Shown: one piece after another, positions 1-9,219 of the stretch
Layout of the letters: each line of letters starts with the position of its first letter
How positions within the stretch are numbered: position 1 is the first letter of the stretch
DNA from: Chloroflexia bacterium SDU3-3
GTDB taxonomy: Bacteria; Chloroflexota; Chloroflexia; Chloroflexales; Roseiflexaceae
NCBI GenBank assembly: GCA_009268125.1
Contig: WBOU01000004.1
Span: forward strand, 426,262-490,261
Length of the DNA: 64,000 nucleotides
Direction: 5' to 3'
Position numbers and translations under genes: made by a program
The notes under the pieces: generated by a model
Seen by the model: only the letters and a program-made list of their open reading frames with translations
The model's database searches: none
Told to the model about the DNA's origin: nothing

Positions 1-2
1 CC

Positions 3-365
3 CAGGTCGCGTATCGCTACGGCGCCAGCGACGCCACCACATCCGCCGCCGACACCGCGCAGCAGCGCGTGGGCGTGTGCCGCGACTTCGCCCACCTGGG
101 CATGGCGCTGTGCCGCGCGCTCAGCATCCCCGCCCGCATGGTGGTGGGCTACCTCCACCGGCTCGACCCCATGGACCTGCACGCGTGGTTCGAGGCCTAC
201 GTGGGCGGGCGCTGGTACACCTTCGACGCGACCCAGCCGGAGCCACGGGGCGGGCGAATTGTGATAGCCTATGGGCGTGACGCCGCCGATGTGGCGATGA
301 CCACCCAGTTTGGGCCTGCGACGCTCACGGCGATGCAGGTCTCTGTCTCAGGAGAGAATGAATGA
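3..365 (+). CDS. Transglutaminase-like protein, C-terminal part (5' end outside window)
   Basis: The reading frame is open from the window edge, so the N-terminus is missing. The visible 120 residues contain the transglutaminase core: GVCRDFAHL with the nucleophilic Cys (codon 78-80), DLHAWFEAY with the His 34 codons later, and TFDATQP with the Asp 15 codons after that. This Cys-His-Asp order and spacing is that of the Transglut_core family, which includes bacterial proteases and peptide ligases of unknown substrate. Its TGA overlaps the ATG of argJ, which suggests translational coupling. A link in function to arginine synthesis is not implied by the family. The fold is confident; the substrate is not. 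Confidence 0.85.
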   Translation, partial: QVAYRYGASDATTSAADTAQQRVGVCRDFAHLGMALCRALSIPARMVVGYLHRLDPMDLHAWFEAYVGGRWYTFDATQPEPRGGRIVIAYGRDAADVAMTTQFGPATLTAMQVSVSGENE

Positions 366-1594
366 CCGCCCCTGCTGATATCGACTCGTTCCAGCTGGCC
401 CCTGGTTTCCGCGCCAGCGCGGTGGCCTGCGGCCTGAAGACCAGCGGCGCGATGGCCGCCAGCTCGCTCGACATGGCGCTGGTGGCCGCCGACGGCCCCT
501 GCGCCGCCGCTGGCCTGTTCACCACCAACCGCGTGAAGGCCGCCCCGGTGCTGTACGACCAGGAGACCCTGGCCGCCAACCCGGCGGGCATCCGCGCCGT
601 GATCGCCAACGCGGGCAACGCCAACGCCGTGACCGGCGAGCAGGGCATGGCCGACGCCCGCCGCATGGCCGAGCTGGCCGCCTACGCCCTGCGCTGCCAG
701 CCCGAGGATGTGCTGGTGCTCTCCACCGGCGTGATCGGCAGGCCGCTGCCGATGGACAAGGTGGCCCAGGGCATCGCCGAGGTCACGTCGCCGGTGGCCA
801 ACAAGGGCGCGGGCTTCGCGGCCCGCGCCGTGATGACCACCGACACCCGTCCCAAGATCGCGTCTGGCCAGTTCCAGGTGGCCGGGCAGGTTGTCACCGT
901 CAGCGGCTTCGCCAAGGGCGCGGGCATGATCCACCCGAACATGGCCACCATGCTCTCGGTGATCACCACCGACGCGGCGATCGCGCCCGCGCTGCTTCAG
1001 GATGCGCTGGCCGGGGCCGTGGCTCGCAGCTTCAACCGGATCAGCGTGGATGGCGACATGAGCACCAACGACACCGTGCTGCTGCTGGCATCCGGCCTGG
1101 TGCCGGTGGGCGAGACGCCCGAGGCGCTGGCGCAGTTCGCCGAGGCGCTGGCCAGCGTGTGCGTGTCGCTAGCCAAGCAGATCGCAGGCGACGGCGAGGG
1201 CGCGACCCGCCTGATCGAGATCAGCGTCAGCGGGGCCGCCGACGAGGCCATGGCCCACACCGTGGCCGACTCGATCGCCCGCTCGCCGCTGGTGAAGACC
1301 GCCGTACACGGCGGCGACCCCAACTGGGGCCGCATCCTGGCCGCCGCAGGCTACAGCGGGGCCGAGATCGACCCGCAGCGCATCACGCTCAGCTTTGGGC
1401 CGCAGGGCCGCCAGATCACCGTGCTGCGCCAGGGCATGCCCGCCAGCTACGTCGAGCGCGAGGCCGCCGCGCTGTTCCGCGAAGACCCCGTGCTGATCAG
1501 CCTCGACCTGGGGCTGGGCCAGGCCGCCACCACCGTGTGGACCTGCGACTTCAGCAAGGAGTACGTGGAGATCAACGCGCACTACACGACCTGA
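362..1594 (+). CDS. argJ: Bifunctional glutamate N-acetyltransferase / ornithine acetyltransferase
   Basis: Encodes 410 residues, the usual ArgJ length. ArgJ transfers acetyl from N-acetylornithine to glutamate in the cyclic arginine pathway, and in bifunctional forms also acetylates glutamate from acetyl-CoA. The precursor cleaves itself into alpha and beta chains before a Thr nucleophile. Here the site lies in [11 protein letters not shown], between Ala195 and Thr196. Other family blocks are the N-terminal [33 protein letters not shown] and the C-terminal GDPNWGRI. The start overlaps the preceding stop (ATGA). argH follows 288 bases later, so arginine genes cluster here. Whether this copy is bifunctional or transferase-only cannot be read from sequence alone. 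Confidence 0.97.
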   Translation: MTAPADIDSFQLAPGFRASAVACGLKTSGAMAASSLDMALVAADGPCAAAGLFTTNRVKAAPVLYDQETLAANPAGIRAVIANAGNANAVTGEQGMADARRMAELAAYALRCQPEDVLVLSTGVIGRPLPMDKVAQGIAEVTSPVANKGAGFAARAVMTTDTRPKIASGQFQVAGQVVTVSGFAKGAGMIHPNMATMLSVITTDAAIAPALLQDALAGAVARSFNRISVDGDMSTNDTVLLLASGLVPVGETPEALAQFAEALASVCVSLAKQIAGDGEGATRLIEISVSGAADEAMAHTVADSIARSPLVKTAVHGGDPNWGRILAAAGYSGAEIDPQRITLSFGPQGRQITVLRQGMPASYVEREAAALFREDPVLISLDLGLGQAATTVWTCDFSKEYVEINAHYTT

Positions 1595-1597
1595 TAT

Positions 1598-1630
1598 TTT
1601 CACCACGAAGACGCGAAGGCATGAAGGGAA
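1598..1630 (+). repeat. CGAAGG-type octamer repeat
   Basis: A short block (ACCACGAAGACGCGAAGG followed by a related octamer) just after argJ. The same octamer motif recurs in many intergenic regions of this window in both orientations. Confidence 0.75.
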
Positions 1631-1751
1631 AACCTGATACGCCTTCGCATCTTGCGCTCTAGCAACCGTAAAAGATTTTTTGCCTACCACCAAAACGCCG
1701 CTGTCATCTTTTGCAATTTGCCGTATGCCTGGCACTGCATAAGAACCCTAT

Positions 1752-1827
1752 TGATGTGTCTGGTGTGCTTGGCGCTACGCCAAGCACACCAGGCACATCA
1801 GATGTAAGGTTCCTTGCTGCCGCAGGC
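1752..1827 (+). repeat. Hairpin element copy 1 (long palindrome plus GCTGCCGCAGGC box)
   Basis: A 23-bp stem with one mismatch (1752-1774 and 1778-1800) closes a 3-base loop. The tip reads GTGCTTGGCG-CTA-CGCCAAGCAC. After 15 bases comes GCTGCCGCAGGC (1816-1827). Two further copies at 3484-3556 and 5535-5605 share the tip, the spacing and the box, but their outer stems differ. It lies 56 bases before the argH start. No encoded protein is visible. Confidence 0.8.
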
Positions 1828-1839
1828 GAAAAGAGACAT

Positions 1840-1864
1840 CTTGGAGTCTTGGTGGTTATCTACA
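1840..1864 (-). repeat. CCAAGG-type octamer repeat
   Basis: CTTGGAGTCTTGGTGG is the reverse orientation of the ACCACCAAGACTCCAAG repeat. It sits immediately before the Shine-Dalgarno of argH. Confidence 0.7.
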
Positions 1865-1882
1865 AAACGTTGGAGGAAAACC

Positions 1883-3244
1883 ATGTGGGGAGGCCGATTC
1901 TCTGGCTCGCTCGATGAGCGCATGGCGCGCTTTCAGAACTCGTACCCGTTCGACTGGAAGCTTTGGGATGAGGACATCCGTGGCTCGCTCGCCTGGGCCA
2001 GGCAGCTGGCCGAGGCCAAGGTGATCACCCCCGAGGAGCGCGACGCGCTGCTGGCCGGGCTAGAGCAGGTGCGCGCCGAGTTCGCCGAGGGCCGCTTCCA
2101 GGCCCAGCCCAACGACGAGGACATCCATAGCGCCGTCGAGCGCCGCCTGGGCGAGCTGGCGGGCAGCGTGGCGGGCAAGCTGCACACCGGGCGCAGCCGC
2201 AACGACCAGGTGGCCACCGATGTGCGCCTGTGGGTGCTGGGCGCGATCGACCGCGTGGACGCCGCCGTGCGCCAGGTGCAGCAGGCGCTGCTGGCCCAGG
2301 CCGAGGCCGCAGGCGAGGCGCTGCTGCCGGGCTACACCCACCTCCAGCGCGCCCAGCCCATCCTGCTGTCGCACTGGCTGCTCATGTTCTTCTGGCCGCT
2401 CCAGCGCGACCGCGAGCGCCTGGCCGACTGCCGCAGGCGCGCCGCCGTGCTGCCGCTCGGCTCGGCGGCGCTGGCGGGCACCCCGCTGCGCATGGACCGT
2501 GGCGCGCTGGCCGCCGAGCTGGGCTTCGAGAACATCTCGCCCAACAGCCTGGATGGCGTGAGCGACCGCGACTTCGCCGCCGAGTTCCTGTTCAGCGCAG
2601 CCATGATCGGCATCCACCTCAGCCGCATCGCCGAGGACATGGTGATCTACAGCTCCAGCGAGTTTGGCTTTGTGACGCTGGATGACGCCTACTCCACCGG
2701 CTCCAGCATCATGCCGCAGAAGAAGAACCCCGACTCGATGGAGCTGACGCGCGGCAAGACGGGACGCCTGATCGGCGACCTGATCACGCTGCTGACGGTG
2801 CTGAAGGGCCTGCCATCCACCTACAACAAGGACATGCAGGAGGACAAGGAGCCGCTGTTCGACGCCGCCGACACCCTGGAGCTGACGCTGCCGGTGGTGG
2901 CCGGGGCCATCGCCACCGCCCGCTTCAACACCCAGAAGATGCGCGGCGCCATCGACGACGCCATGCTGGCCACTGACGTGGCCGACTACATGGTGGATCG
3001 CGGCGTGCCCTTCCGCGAGGCGCACAAGGTGGTGGGCCAGTTGGTGCGCGAGGCCGAGCAGCGCGGCGTGGGCCTCTCGGCACTGCCGCTGGAGGTGTAC
3101 CAGGCCGCCCACCCCTCGCTAGGCGACGACATCCTGAGCATCTACGACCCCAGCCGCTCGGTTGCGGCCCGCACCGTGCCCGGCTCCACCGGCCCCGGCA
3201 GCGTGCGCGCCCAGGTGGCCCGCGCCAAGGCCGCGCTGAAGTAG
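1883..3244 (+). CDS. argH: Argininosuccinate lyase
   Basis: Encodes 453 residues and catalyses the last step of arginine synthesis, argininosuccinate to arginine plus fumarate. The start at MWGGRFSG is typical of ArgH and has GGAGG seven bases upstream. The open frame extends 23 codons further 5', but through repeat DNA. The superfamily signature is clear at about residues 272-283 ([12 protein letters not shown], with the catalytic loop Ser). TGRSRNDQ lies near residue 110 and [15 protein letters not shown] follows the signature. It is a soluble homotetramer in characterised relatives. With argJ it makes a small arginine block, although the 288-base repeat-filled gap suggests separate transcription or processing. 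Confidence 0.98.
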   Translation: MWGGRFSGSLDERMARFQNSYPFDWKLWDEDIRGSLAWARQLAEAKVITPEERDALLAGLEQVRAEFAEGRFQAQPNDEDIHSAVERRLGELAGSVAGKLHTGRSRNDQVATDVRLWVLGAIDRVDAAVRQVQQALLAQAEAAGEALLPGYTHLQRAQPILLSHWLLMFFWPLQRDRERLADCRRRAAVLPLGSAALAGTPLRMDRGALAAELGFENISPNSLDGVSDRDFAAEFLFSAAMIGIHLSRIAEDMVIYSSSEFGFVTLDDAYSTGSSIMPQKKNPDSMELTRGKTGRLIGDLITLLTVLKGLPSTYNKDMQEDKEPLFDAADTLELTLPVVAGAIATARFNTQKMRGAIDDAMLATDVADYMVDRGVPFREAHKVVGQLVREAEQRGVGLSALPLEVYQAAHPSLGDDILSIYDPSRSVAARTVPGSTGPGSVRAQVARAKAALK

Positions 3245-3668
3245 GGCTAGGAAACAGGTTTTATCACCAAGGCTCCTAGGGTGGAAAAACTGCGGTATGG
3301 CATTGGGAAGCTGTAGGCAATGCTTGTAGCATGTGCCTCTCGCGCCCAATCACCGCACGAAAGCAGGGGTGGCGAGCAGATCGCCGCCCCTGCTTCTGCA
3401 TCCACGCTTCCAAGGCAAAACGGGTGAGTCCGCCCTGATTCACATGGCCCGATGTTCAAACGTGTATACACCTCTATTCATCCTATGGATTGATTGTGCT
3501 TGGCGTTGACAAGCACAATCAATCCATAAAAAACGGTATCCCATGCTGCCGCAGGCCTTCAGCCGCTGGCTGAAGGACGCCCGCTGCAACAAAACGCGCG
3601 TGGCACTCGTCTTGAAGCATACAGAGAGGAGCGACGGACCAACCGGTAGCGAGGAGGAGAACGCCGCA
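3245..3668. other. Intergenic region with small hairpins and a hairpin element
   Basis: No convincing gene. At about 3313-3337 a small hairpin, TAGGCAATGCT/AGCATGTGCCT, is an inverted relative of the one at 5651-5676. Hairpin element copy 2 is at 3484-3556. A further hairpin, CCTTCAGCC/GGCTGAAGG (about 3557-3577), lies directly after its box. Confidence 0.6.
3484..3556 (+). repeat. Hairpin element copy 2
   Basis: A perfect 19-bp stem (3484-3502 and 3510-3528) has the tip GTGCTTG-gcgttga-CAAGCAC. After 16 bases comes GCTGCCGCAGGC (3545-3556). The outer stem (TATGGATTGATT) is unrelated to the other two copies, yet fully self-complementary. Confidence 0.8.
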
Positions 3669-4019
3669 ATGAGACAGAACTGGATCGCTTGGCTCGCCAG
3701 GGGCCGTGTGCTGCGCCGCCCGATCGGGGTGCTGATGTTCGTGCTGGCCGTGATCGGCACCATCCTGCCGATCATGCCCACGTGGCCCTTCCTGATCCCC
3801 GCCATCGTGCTGCTGGGGCGGCGCGACCCCATGCTGCGCCACACCCACCTGATGCTGCGCCATGCCCTTCGCCGCATGCGCCGCGCCCGCGCCCGCTGGC
3901 TGCGCTCGCTGGGGCTGCGCGGCTCCGCCGAGTACGTGCGCGCCCGCCGCATGATCACCCCGATCATCCTGCAGGCCGAGCGCACATTCAGCGGCGGCAC
4001 GGCGATAACCAGCCGTTAA
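3669..4019 (+). CDS. Small integral membrane protein, DUF454/PGPGW-like
   Basis: Encodes 116 residues. I chose the ATG at 3669 because GAGGAGG lies about a dozen bases upstream; an in-frame ATG at 3543 would run through the hairpin-element region. Residues 14-45 form a hydrophobic hairpin containing GTILPIMPTWPFLIPA. This resembles the central Pro-rich turn of DUF454 (YbaN-like) and PGPGW small membrane proteins. The C-terminal half is very Arg-rich and presumably cytoplasmic. No function is known for these families. The protein is a confident membrane protein with only tentative family membership. Confidence 0.65.
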   Translation: MRQNWIAWLARGRVLRRPIGVLMFVLAVIGTILPIMPTWPFLIPAIVLLGRRDPMLRHTHLMLRHALRRMRRARARWLRSLGLRGSAEYVRARRMITPIILQAERTFSGGTAITSR

Positions 4020-4096
4020 CCGCATCATAAAGCGCGAATAACGCGACCATGCTAGGCTCCCTGGTGTTTCCACCCGAACCCAAGGAGCTTTCTGGT

Positions 4097-5371
4097 ATGT
4101 CTCGCATCCTCTCGCTGCGCGGAGTCGCGCTGGGCGCGCTGCTGCTGCTGGCGCTGCCCGCCATGCCCGCCGCCAGCGCCGACACCACACCCTACGTCAC
4201 CCTGGAGGGCCGCGCCGTGCTGCCCGCCGACACCTTTGCGCCCGGCCCGCCCTCGGGCTTCGCGATCACCGGCAACACCAACGGGCGCAAGGCCCCCTTC
4301 GCCAGCCAGCCGGTGCAGGGCTTCAGCGCCGTGCTGCCCAACTGGGATGGCAACTGGCTGGCCATGGCCGACAACGGCTTCGGCAACAAGGCCAACAGCG
4401 CCGACTTCCGCCTGCGCTGGTACAGCGTGAAGACCGACTGGTCCACGGGCAGCGCCAGCGTGGCGGGCTACACCGAGCTGCGCGACCCCAGCCGCCTGGT
4501 GCCCTTCCCGATCGTGAACGGCGACCTCGACCGCGTGCTAACCGGCGGCGACTTCGACCCGGAGTCATTCCGCCAGCTGCCCGACGGCACGTTCTGGTAT
4601 GGCGAGGAGTTTGGCCCCTACCTGCTGCACACCGACATGGCGGGCCGCCTGCTCGAAGCGCCCATCCCCACGCCCTACCCGGCGGCGCTCGCGCCCTTCG
4701 CCAAGGGCCTGCCCTTCATCCAGTCGCCGGACAACCCGGCGTTTCGCGGCATCGCCAAGGCCGAGGATCGCCTGAGGGCGGCCAACCTGCCCAGCAGCAA
4801 GGGCTTCGAGGGCATGGCCATGAGCAAGGACGGCAGCAAGCTCTACCCGCTGCTGGAGGGCGCGCTGATCGATGACCCCATCCGCACCCGCCTACTCATC
4901 CAGGAGTTCGATACGGCCAAGCGGCAGTACACCGGGCGCTACTGGTTCTACCCGCTGGCCGACGCGGCCAACGCCATCGGCGATATGACCGCGATCAACG
5001 ACAGCGAGTTCCTGGTGATCGAGCGCGACAACGGCCAGGGCGCGGCGGCCACGTTCAAGCGCATCTACAGGGTCAACCTGGGCAGCTTCAACGCCGACGG
5101 TACGCTGAAGAAGGCCCTGGTGGCCGACCTGATGTCGATCACCGACGACCAGGGCCTGACCGCGCCCGAGGATGGATCGGTGGGCATGGGCCGCAGCTTC
5201 TCCTTCCCCTTCCAGACCATCGAGGATGTCTACCCGGTGGATGAGCGCACGCTGCTGGTGGTGGACGACAACAACTACCCCTTCAGCTCGGGCCGCCGCC
5301 CCGGCAAGGCCCCGGACGACAGCGAGTTCATCCTGCTGCGCCTGCCCGAGGCGCTGAGCCTCGACCGCTAG
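4097..5371 (+). CDS. Secreted esterase-like-activity-of-phytase family protein
   Basis: Encodes 424 residues. A classical signal peptide covers residues 1-28 (basic start, LGALLLLALPA core, predicted cleavage after ASA). The mature part matches the phytase-esterase-like fold (PF13449): FAITGNTNG, LAMADNGFGNKANSADF, GGDFDPESFRQLPDG, WYGEEFGPYL, SSKGFEGMAMSKDG, and a late LLVVDDNNYPFSSGRRP. Members are secreted proteins, probably beta-propellers, that act on unidentified phosphate or carboxyl esters. The start follows AAGGAG by about ten bases. A strong terminator follows at 5386. The exact substrate is unknown. Confidence 0.85.
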   Translation: MSRILSLRGVALGALLLLALPAMPAASADTTPYVTLEGRAVLPADTFAPGPPSGFAITGNTNGRKAPFASQPVQGFSAVLPNWDGNWLAMADNGFGNKANSADFRLRWYSVKTDWSTGSASVAGYTELRDPSRLVPFPIVNGDLDRVLTGGDFDPESFRQLPDGTFWYGEEFGPYLLHTDMAGRLLEAPIPTPYPAALAPFAKGLPFIQSPDNPAFRGIAKAEDRLRAANLPSSKGFEGMAMSKDGSKLYPLLEGALIDDPIRTRLLIQEFDTAKRQYTGRYWFYPLADAANAIGDMTAINDSEFLVIERDNGQGAAATFKRIYRVNLGSFNADGTLKKALVADLMSITDDQGLTAPEDGSVGMGRSFSFPFQTIEDVYPVDERTLLVVDDNNYPFSSGRRPGKAPDDSEFILLRLPEALSLDR

Positions 5372-5385
5372 GCGCACAGCAGCAG

Positions 5386-5427
5386 AACGCGGCGCAGGGC
5401 GTATTTTTTGCCCTGCGCCGCGTTTTT
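5386..5427 (+). terminator. Rho-independent terminator
   Basis: A perfect 15-bp stem (AACGCGGCGCAGGGC at 5386-5400, complement at 5410-5424) ends in a run of T. A T run is also in the loop. It sits 14 bases after the esterase-like gene. Confidence 0.85.
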
Positions 5428-5534
5428 GTTCTGTCTCCGTAGGGCGGCTTCCTCCACAGGGGTTTAAATCCCTCCCTCCCCGCCTTTTCGCGTCCACAAT
5501 TATTTGCCGCTGTCCGCATAGAGGTGCGCTAAAC

Positions 5535-5605
5535 GCCTGCGGCAGCGTGGAGCCTTTTCTTTTTATATGCACGATGCTTGGCGTTGCCAAGCATCGTGCA
5601 TATAA
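5535..5605 (-). repeat. Hairpin element copy 3 (inverted)
   Basis: In reverse orientation: the box GCCTGCGGCAGC (5535-5546), a 16-base spacer, then a perfect 20-bp stem (5563-5582 and 5586-5605) with loop GTT. The tip is GATGCTTGGC-GTT-GCCAAGCATC. Spacing and box match copies 1 and 2; the outer stem does not. A second small hairpin (5651-5676) and an octamer repeat (5716-5770) fill the rest of this 400-base gap. Confidence 0.8.
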
Positions 5606-5715
5606 GGTGGGGATGGGAAGAAGCGCAGAGATTACATGATCTGCTGGAGCTGCGCACGATAGGCAAATGCTGGAAGCATTGCCTACGGCACCCACGCCAA
5701 GGCCCCATCTCTCCC

Positions 5716-5770
5716 CTTGGAGCCTTGGTGTCTTGGTGGTAAAACGGTTCTCCCCTTCGCGCCTTCGTGG
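5716..5770 (-). repeat. Octamer repeat block (CCAAGG then CGAAGG types)
   Basis: Contains CCTTGGAGCCTTGGTGTC and, 18 bases later, CCTTCGCGCCTTCGTGG. It abuts the 3' end of the oligopeptidase gene. Confidence 0.75.
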
Positions 5771-7831
5771 TTACGCATCCCCCAGCGGCTCATAGGGAGC
5801 GCCCAGCGCGTCGATCAGGAAGGCGTACTGCAGCGCATCCTCGCGCAGGTGATCGAAGCGGCCCGACGAGCCGAAGTGTCCGAAGCTCATGTTGGTCTTC
5901 AGCAGCACCAGGGTATCGCTGGTCTTCAGGGCGCGCAGCTTCGCGGCCATTTTGCTCGGCTCCACGTAGAGCACGCGCGGGTCATTCAGGCCAGATGTGA
6001 GCAGGATGTGCGGGTAGGCCTTGGCCTCCACATTGTCGTAGGGCGAGTACGAGCGCATGTAGGCGTAGAACTCGGGGTCGCCCGGGTTGCCCCACTCGTC
6101 GTACTCGGTCACGGTCAGCGGCAGGCTGGCGTCGCTCATGGTCGTCACCACATCCACGAACGGCACATCCGCGATCGCGGCGGCGAACAGGTCGGGGCGC
6201 ATGTTCACCACGGCCCCGGCCAGCAGGCCGCCCGCGCTGCGGCCCTGCAGCGAGAGCTTGGCGGGCGCGGTGTAGCCCTGCGCCACCAGGTGCTCGGCGG
6301 CGGCGATGAAGTCGGTGAAGGTGTTGCGCTTGCGCAGCAGCTTGCCATCCTCATACCAGGCCCGCCCGCGCTCCGCGCCGCCCCGGATGTGGGCAATGGC
6401 GTAGATGAAGCCACGGTCCAGCAGGCTCACGCGCTTGGATGCGAAGCTCGGCTCGATGGTGATGCCGTAGGAGCCGTAGCCGTACAGGAGCGTGGGGTTT
6501 GCGCCGTCGCGGGCCAGGCCGCGCCGGTAGACCAGCGAGATCGGCACCTCGGCCCCGTCGGCGGCGCGGGCGGTGAGCCGCTCGCACACGTAGCGGCTGG
6601 CATCGTAGCCGCTGGGGATGGCCTCCTGCTTGCGCACCTGCCACGAGCGGTCGTCCATGCCGTAGTCCACCACCGATGCGGGCGTCACCAGCGAGCTGTA
6701 GGCGATGCGCAGCGTGGCCGTGGCGTACTCGGGGTTGGCGGTGGGCGAGACGGTGTAGACCGGCTCGGGGAAGGCGATGTCGTAGCGCTCGCCGCCGTTT
6801 GGCCACACGCGGATGCGGCGCAGGGCGTCCTCGCGCTCGTAGAGCACCAGGTGGTCGCGGAAGGCATCCACGCCCGTGAGGAACACATCGGCGCGGTTGG
6901 GCAGCAGCTCGCGCCAGCCCTCGGGGTCGCCGTCCACCGGCAGCTCCATCAGCCGGAAGTTCTGCGCATCCTCGTTGGTGACGATCAGAAAGCGCTGACC
7001 CTGGTGCTCCACCGTGTACTCCACGCCGCTCTGGCGCGGGCGGATGACGCGCAGCTCGGACTCGGGCTGGTCGGCGGGCAGGTAGCGCACCTCGGCGGTG
7101 CTATTGCTGCGCAGTTCTAGCAGCACGTAGGCCCCGCTGCGCGTGCGCTTCACCTCGGCGAAGTAGGCCTCATCCGGCTCGTGGTAGACCAGCACATCGC
7201 CCGCCGCGTCGTCGCCCACGGTGTGGCGGAACAGCTTGTAGGGGCGCTTGGCCGCATCCAGCACGGTGTAGAAGATCGTGCGGTTGTCGCTGGCCCAGGC
7301 CACGCCGTAGTAGGTGCGCGGCACCTGGCCCGCCAGCAGCTGGCCGCTGGCCAGATCCTTCACGCACAGGGTGTACTCCTCGTCGCCAGCGAAGTCCACC
7401 GAGTAGGCCAGCAGCCGCTGGTCGGGGCTGGGCGCGTACACGCCGATCTTGCAGAACTCGCGGCCCTCGGCCAGCTCGTTCTGGTCGAGCAGCACCTCCT
7501 CGGCAGCCTCGGGGCCACGCCTGCGGCAGTAGAGCGGGTACTCCCTGCCCGGCACGTAGCGGGTGTAGTACAGGAACTCGCCGCGCCGCTCGGGCACCGA
7601 GCTGTCGTCCTCTTGGATGCGGGCGCGCATCTCTTGGTAGAGCTGCTCCTGGAGCGGGCGGGTGTGGGCCAGCGCGGCCTCCAGGTAGGCGTTCTCGGCC
7701 TCCAGATAGGCGATCAGGTCGGGGCTGGTCTTCTCGCGCATCCAGTCGTAGTTATCGATGCGGGTCTCGCCGTGCTGGGTGATCGCGTGCGGGATCAGCT
7801 TGGCCACCGGCGGCTGGGGATTCTGTGCCAT
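5771..7831 (-). CDS. ptrB: Oligopeptidase B (protease II), S9 prolyl oligopeptidase family
   Basis: Encodes 686 residues, the standard length. The N-terminal part is the seven-bladed propeller that restricts access to small peptides; the C-terminal part is the alpha/beta hydrolase domain. The catalytic triad falls exactly at the E. coli enzyme numbering: Ser532 in QGRSAGGLLAG, Asp617 in LNDPRVLYVEP and His652 in FGHFGSSGRFD. The enzyme cleaves short peptides after Lys or Arg and is normally cytoplasmic; no signal peptide is seen. The start has a GGAGCG motif upstream. It appears monocistronic, with octamer repeats on both sides. Confidence 0.97.
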   Translation of the reverse strand: MAQNPQPPVAKLIPHAITQHGETRIDNYDWMREKTSPDLIAYLEAENAYLEAALAHTRPLQEQLYQEMRARIQEDDSSVPERRGEFLYYTRYVPGREYPLYCRRRGPEAAEEVLLDQNELAEGREFCKIGVYAPSPDQRLLAYSVDFAGDEEYTLCVKDLASGQLLAGQVPRTYYGVAWASDNRTIFYTVLDAAKRPYKLFRHTVGDDAAGDVLVYHEPDEAYFAEVKRTRSGAYVLLELRSNSTAEVRYLPADQPESELRVIRPRQSGVEYTVEHQGQRFLIVTNEDAQNFRLMELPVDGDPEGWRELLPNRADVFLTGVDAFRDHLVLYEREDALRRIRVWPNGGERYDIAFPEPVYTVSPTANPEYATATLRIAYSSLVTPASVVDYGMDDRSWQVRKQEAIPSGYDASRYVCERLTARAADGAEVPISLVYRRGLARDGANPTLLYGYGSYGITIEPSFASKRVSLLDRGFIYAIAHIRGGAERGRAWYEDGKLLRKRNTFTDFIAAAEHLVAQGYTAPAKLSLQGRSAGGLLAGAVVNMRPDLFAAAIADVPFVDVVTTMSDASLPLTVTEYDEWGNPGDPEFYAYMRSYSPYDNVEAKAYPHILLTSGLNDPRVLYVEPSKMAAKLRALKTSDTLVLLKTNMSFGHFGSSGRFDHLREDALQYAFLIDALGAPYEPLGDA

Positions 7832-8162
7832 AGAAAAGCGCTCCTTCTGCGGAAACTATCGCCCCATTATCGCACGAGGCCGGCCAGCCGCCATCGGGCG
7901 GGGTGCGGAGGGGAGACCGTTTTACCACCAAGGCGCGAAGGCACGAAGGGAACAAAAAAGACGAATACCACGAAGGCGCGAAGGGGAGAAACGTTTACCA
8001 CCAAGACACCAAGGAACAAAGGGATGCATACCACAAAGGCGCGAAGAGGATAAGAAAAAGCTGTTTTACCACCAAGACGCCAAGAAAAAATATGTCTTGA
8101 AACGATGATCGCGGCGCATCTGCGCCCTTGGAGCCTTGGCGTCTTGGTGGTAGATACATGCG
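7832..8162. repeat. Long octamer-repeat block
   Basis: At 7918-8096 there are at least five modules alternating ACCACCAAGRCNCCAAG and ACCACGAAGGCGCGAAG, separated by A-rich linkers. A reversed CCTTGGAGCCTTGGCGTCTTGG module lies at 8131-8157. Short frames through it are repeat translations, not genes. The block separates two minus-strand genes. Confidence 0.8.
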
Positions 8163-8981
8163 CTAGGCCAGGAACTGCTCGACCAGCCGCGCGAAGGTAT
8201 CCGGCTGCTCCATGCTGATCATGTGGGCCGCGCCCACCACCTCCTCGTAGCGCGCATTGCCGATATGCTGCGCCACCAGCTTGGCGATAGTGCGGAACTC
8301 GGCCTGGTCGTGCGTGCCGACCATCACCAGGGTGGGCTGGCTAATGTCTCCCAGCCGCGTGATCGCGGGCGGCTCCAGATCCAGCGCCTCCTCGCCATCG
8401 GCGGGCGGCAGCACAAAGGCCAGGCGCTGCATCTCGGCCACCTTGGCGCGGATATCGGGCGGCACCGCACCCGCGTCGCGGCCCACGCCATCCACCCACA
8501 TGCGCATGTTCAGCTCCACCGCGCCATCCACATCGTCGGCAGCCAGCAGCGCGTTCTCCTGCGCGAAGAACTCGCGCATCGCAGGCGTCTCGAACACGTA
8601 GCCGCCCAGCGCGGGCGCCACCAGCACCAGCCGCGAGACCAGCTCGGGGTGGGCCAAGGTCAGGTCCAGCGCCACCGCCCCGCCGAACGAGGCACCCACC
8701 ACATCGGCGCAGGCCACACCCAGCGAGCGCAGCAGCTCGGCCATGTCGTCGTGGAAGGTGAATGTGCCGGGGGCGTGGGCCGACAGGCCAAAGCCGCGCA
8801 TGTCGCAGCGGATGACGCGGCGGCTGTCGGCCCAGCGCGCGGCCTGCGCATCCCACATACGGCTGTCGGCCACCCCGGCGTGGATGAGCAGCAGCGGCTC
8901 GCCCTGGCCGCTCACCTCGAAGAAGATCTGCGCCCCGCTGATCGGCGCGTAGCCCTGGATAGGCTCAGATGTCACAGGCAT
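8163..8981 (-). CDS. Alpha/beta hydrolase
   Basis: Encodes 272 residues of the canonical alpha/beta hydrolase fold. LLLIHAGVADSRMW supplies the oxyanion region and CDMRGFGLS is the strand-4 block. The nucleophile is Ser98 in VVGASFGGAVAL, with Asp225 in VMVGTHDQAEF and His253 in VVGAAHMISM. The overall layout resembles 3-oxoadipate enol-lactonases and related carboxylesterases, but no aromatic-degradation genes are nearby. It is soluble, with no signal peptide. The upstream region holds the 21-bp tandem array. Substrate unknown. Confidence 0.88.
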   Translation of the reverse strand: MPVTSEPIQGYAPISGAQIFFEVSGQGEPLLLIHAGVADSRMWDAQAARWADSRRVIRCDMRGFGLSAHAPGTFTFHDDMAELLRSLGVACADVVGASFGGAVALDLTLAHPELVSRLVLVAPALGGYVFETPAMREFFAQENALLAADDVDGAVELNMRMWVDGVGRDAGAVPPDIRAKVAEMQRLAFVLPPADGEEALDLEPPAITRLGDISQPTLVMVGTHDQAEFRTIAKLVAQHIGNARYEEVVGAAHMISMEQPDTFARLVEQFLA

Positions 8982-9082
8982 GCCTTTCGATAAAAGAGAA
9001 AAGGGGAAGTCGGGCCATTATAGCGGGCGGGGCGCGATCATCCATCGGCCATTGTGTTGGGATGTCGCCCGCATCGAACGCC

Positions 9083-9188
9083 GTAGGGGGCGGTCTCATG
9101 TCCGCCCACGATGCGGGCACCGTGCCGCGCCGTGAACGCCATGTATTTCATCGATGTAGGGGTGGATCTTGTGTCCGCCCACGATGTA
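9083..9188 (+). repeat. Two copies of a GTAGGGG...TGTCCGCCCACGATG repeat
   Basis: The segments beginning GTAGGGGGCGG (about 9083) and GTAGGGGTGG (about 9157) both end TGTCCGCCCACGATG. The first can fold through GGGCGG/CCGCCC. They lie between the hydrolase and the 21-bp array. The role is unknown. Confidence 0.6.
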
Positions 9189-9219
9189 ATTCATCGCGTG
9201 CATCGCACCGCGTGGGATC

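Noticed and set aside
3543..3668. N-terminal extension of the small membrane protein
   Set aside because: It would translate the conserved box and hairpin of element copy 2. The ATG at 3669 has a far better ribosome site.
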